A stretch of DNA of 8,083 bases from the NCBI GenBank assembly GCA_030608245.1, contig JAUWEO010000075.1, forward strand, positions 1-8,083, read 5' to 3'. A program made the position numbers and the translations under genes. A model generated the notes under the pieces. The model saw only the letters and a program-made list of their open reading frames with translations. It searched no databases and had not been told where the DNA came from. This DNA is from Candidatus Latescibacterota bacterium (GTDB lineage Bacteria > Latescibacterota > MVCY01). Shown in pieces: positions 6,841 through 8,083 of the stretch (position 1 is the stretch's first letter; each line of letters opens with the position of its first letter).

Positions 6841-7452
6841 TCATAGACTTAGATTGTCGTAGCTAATCCTTTTTTCGATAACAGAGGCCGAAACTTTGAA
6901 TTGCTTTGAAAGGTAGCTTGAAACATAAGGCAAAACCCGCGAGAGGTCATTGGGATTGATGGTGTAGCCTATTTCCCTAAGCCGGGCTAAGGATTTTGCA
7001 TAGTTTTCTTCCAGTAAATCGGGAGGCACTAAAACCAGTCCGGCAAAATCATAGGCATGTTTTTCAAACCAGCTGTACTGATTCGGGTCGAAATCTCGTT
7101 GGAATTGTTTCCAGCTATCAATACTGCCAAAACTCACTTCCCTATAGAGATCTCGATGTAGTACCGAGTGGCCAACTTCATGGGTTATGGTGAACCTGTA
7201 GCGATATTCATTGTGCTCCATTACCCACTGGTCGACATAAATAGATCTGAGGTCGCCGGTGAGAAATCCTTCGCATCCGATTTCTTTTTGTAAAGCAGGG
7301 ATAGGAATAATATCCATGCCTAATTGGAATTCTATAATCTCCTCGATGGGAATCGGAATGGTATAGTCAGGATGGTACCTGTAAAGAAAATCGAGGGCAT
7401 ATTCCCTTATCTTGTCATAGGGCAAAAAGGGAGCCTTCCAGGGACCTCCCAT
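6841..7452 (-). CDS. ImmA/IrrE-family metallopeptidase (COG2856)
   Basis: A 203-residue protein of the M78-like zinc peptidase family. Relatives such as ImmA of ICEBs1 cleave their partner HTH repressor to release a mobile element, IrrE/PprI cleaves the repressor DdrO, and others act as toxins paired with an Xre protein. The zinc motif is HEVGH at residues 91-95 (His91, catalytic Glu92, His95). The third ligand is probably Glu130, in the pattern E-x2-A-x2-FA-x-L-x-L-x-P that follows the motif in this family. The N-terminal half (about 10-75) has the usual IPIPIEEIIEFQLG helix and strand region. No signal peptide is present. The ATG shares one base with the xre stop codon (TGATG); a GTG one codon earlier is possible, but it sits too close to the ggggag site. 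The overlap implies translational coupling with the repressor gene. Its natural substrate is probably the partner Xre protein, by analogy only. Confidence 0.88.
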   Translation of the reverse strand: MGGPWKAPFLPYDKIREYALDFLYRYHPDYTIPIPIEEIIEFQLGMDIIPIPALQKEIGCEGFLTGDLRSIYVDQWVMEHNEYRYRFTITHEVGHSVLHRDLYREVSFGSIDSWKQFQRDFDPNQYSWFEKHAYDFAGLVLVPPDLLEENYAKSLARLREIGYTINPNDLSRVLPYVSSYLSKQFKVSASVIEKRISYDNLSL

Positions 7453-7820
7453 CACGCTCCCCGGATGAGTTTCACCAAGGTGTCTAATTCTGGCTGGTCC
7501 AGCGGTTGCCCTTCGAGGGTCCTGAGAAACAAGGGAAGCTTCCCAATGAGTTCCTGGTTGTTCATTACGTAACCTGGCAGACGTCCAGCACCTATAGCTG
7601 CCAGGTCAAAGAACTCTCGACGTTCCTTTTTGTCCCTTAAATTAAGGGCATCAGCGTATTGTTCCAAGACCCGAGGCAACTTTGGGGGAGGTAACAATCC
7701 GCGTTCCACACGGCTTATATTTCCAGGGTCTTTACCACACTTGAGCGAAAAGGCCCGAAGCGACAAGCCCTTCTTCTGACGGAGTTCTTTTAGACGTTCA
7801 CCGAAGATGTTTTGTTGCAT
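7452..7820 (-). CDS. Xre-family HTH repressor, partner of the ImmA-like peptidase
   Basis: A 122-residue DNA-binding protein. The N-terminal Xre/Cro-type helix-turn-helix spans about residues 5-62: FGERLKELRQKKGLSLRAFS, then the recognition helix region GKDPGNISRVERG. The C-terminal 60 residues (DLAAIGAGRLPGYVM onwards) are a short helical extension that I do not recognise; it may mediate dimer formation or contact the peptidase. The start is supported by aggaggag 6 bases upstream (7827-7834). Gene order, Xre first and the HEXXH peptidase second with overlapping stop and start, is that of ImmR-ImmA and related toxin-antitoxin pairs. The protein probably represses its own promoter through the dyad at 7841-7859. 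No integrase or other phage gene is visible in the window, so whether the pair belongs to a mobile element is open. Confidence 0.88.
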   Translation of the reverse strand: MQQNIFGERLKELRQKKGLSLRAFSLKCGKDPGNISRVERGLLPPPKLPRVLEQYADALNLRDKKERREFFDLAAIGAGRLPGYVMNNQELIGKLPLFLRTLEGQPLDQPELDTLVKLIRGA

Positions 7821-7840
7821 CTTTAACTCCTCCTATTTTT

Positions 7841-7859
7841 GTTGTATAATATGTACAAC
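7841..7859 (-). promoter_or_regulatory. Dyad operator of the xre-immA operon
   Basis: On the - strand this reads GTTGTACATATTATACAAC: half-sites GTTGTA and TACAAC, perfect inverted repeats around 7 AT-rich bases. It overlaps the -10 region of the promoter and ends 7 bases before the ribosome binding site. The position is what is expected for an autorepressor operator of an Xre protein. The dyad is seen directly; binding by the neighbouring protein is inferred. Confidence 0.65.
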
Positions 7860-7876
7860 GAAATTCGACTTGTCAA
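7846..7876 (-). promoter_or_regulatory. Predicted sigma-70-type promoter of xre-immA
   Basis: On the - strand a perfect TTGACA -35 box lies at 7876-7871. Candidate -10 boxes are CATATT (7853-7848, spacer 17) or TATTAT (7851-7846, spacer 19). Both lie within the dyad operator. The leader to the ATG at 7820 would be about 20 bases. Confidence 0.6.
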
Positions 7877-7946
7877 GGTATTTTTTTCAGAGCAACAACC
7901 AATACAAGGAGATGAATTCTATTCCTCCATTGGGAACGCAATATCT

Positions 7947-8083
7947 TCACAGAGCAACTCCCAAAGCGGGGATTATGACAGGGATTAGCTTCTTGAAAGG
8001 ATGGATACCGGAAATGAAACCGAAGAAAAAGCACACAGAATCGCCAAGAGTCACGGATGAGGCAATTTCGGCACCAGCACCCC
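7947..8083 (-). CDS. Possible C-terminal end of a membrane protein (partial, uncertain)
   Basis: On the - strand, one frame is open from the window edge (first full codon at 8081-8079) to a TGA at 7949-7947, giving 44 residues. The second half is hydrophobic (CFFFGFISGIHP, then KKLIPVIIPALGVAL), as in the last membrane segments of a transporter. It would lie upstream of xre in the same direction with a 70-base gap to the -35 box. I do not recognise the family, and 44 codons can be open by chance. A competing + strand frame is also open over this stretch. Confidence 0.25.
   Translation of the reverse strand, partial: GAGAEIASSVTLGDSVCFFFGFISGIHPFKKLIPVIIPALGVAL

Noticed and set aside
7912..8083. 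Rightward partial gene from ATG 7912 or ATG 8014
   Set aside because: The aagga before 7912 is too close and the gaaagga before 8014 is rather far; the product is not recognised and the frame is also open backwards across the antisense of xre, so chance is likely.

Overview
The window looks like chromosomal DNA of a Gram-negative-type bacterium of moderate GC content. It starts inside an lptB-like gene (ATPase of lipopolysaccharide export), followed by rpoN (sigma-54), an arrangement familiar from many diderm bacteria. The phylum cannot be fixed from the sequence. G-rich/C-rich inverted repeat debris and a 'gactttttacgaa' string between genes remind me of intergenic repeats in Desulfobacterota-like and candidate-phylum genomes, but that is recollection and not proof.

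Left part (1-4951, all +): the end of lptB, then rpoN, then a cytosolic PAS-GAF histidine kinase, then an NtrC-family sigma-54 activator (receiver, AAA+, Fis-type HTH). The kinase and activator occupy the place where hpf and ptsN often follow rpoN. Inferred scheme: the kinase senses an intracellular signal, phosphorylates the activator, and the activator remodels RNA polymerase carrying the neighbouring RpoN. Two details stand out. Overlapping inverted repeats just upstream of the kinase gene can bury its ribosome binding site. The activator carries two substitutions at normally conserved sites: GAFTSA for GAFTGA, and Asp-Gln for the Walker B Asp-Glu.

Middle (4952-6626, +): a gap with degenerate inverted-repeat DNA, a stand-alone receiver protein with changed active-site surroundings and a basic tail, a second gap with a GC-rich palindrome, and an orphan sugar phosphate isomerase/epimerase-like TIM-barrel gene.

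Right part (6627-8083, mainly -): a 214-base convergent gap with no clear feature, then an overlapping xre-immA pair (HTH repressor and HEXXH metallopeptidase) transcribed leftwards. A recognisable -35 box and a dyad operator over the -10 region precede it. This pair resembles the regulatory or toxin-antitoxin modules of mobile elements. The last 130 or so bases may hold the C-terminal end of a membrane protein on the - strand, but this is weak. No tRNA, rRNA, CRISPR array, insertion sequence or convincing intrinsic terminator was seen.
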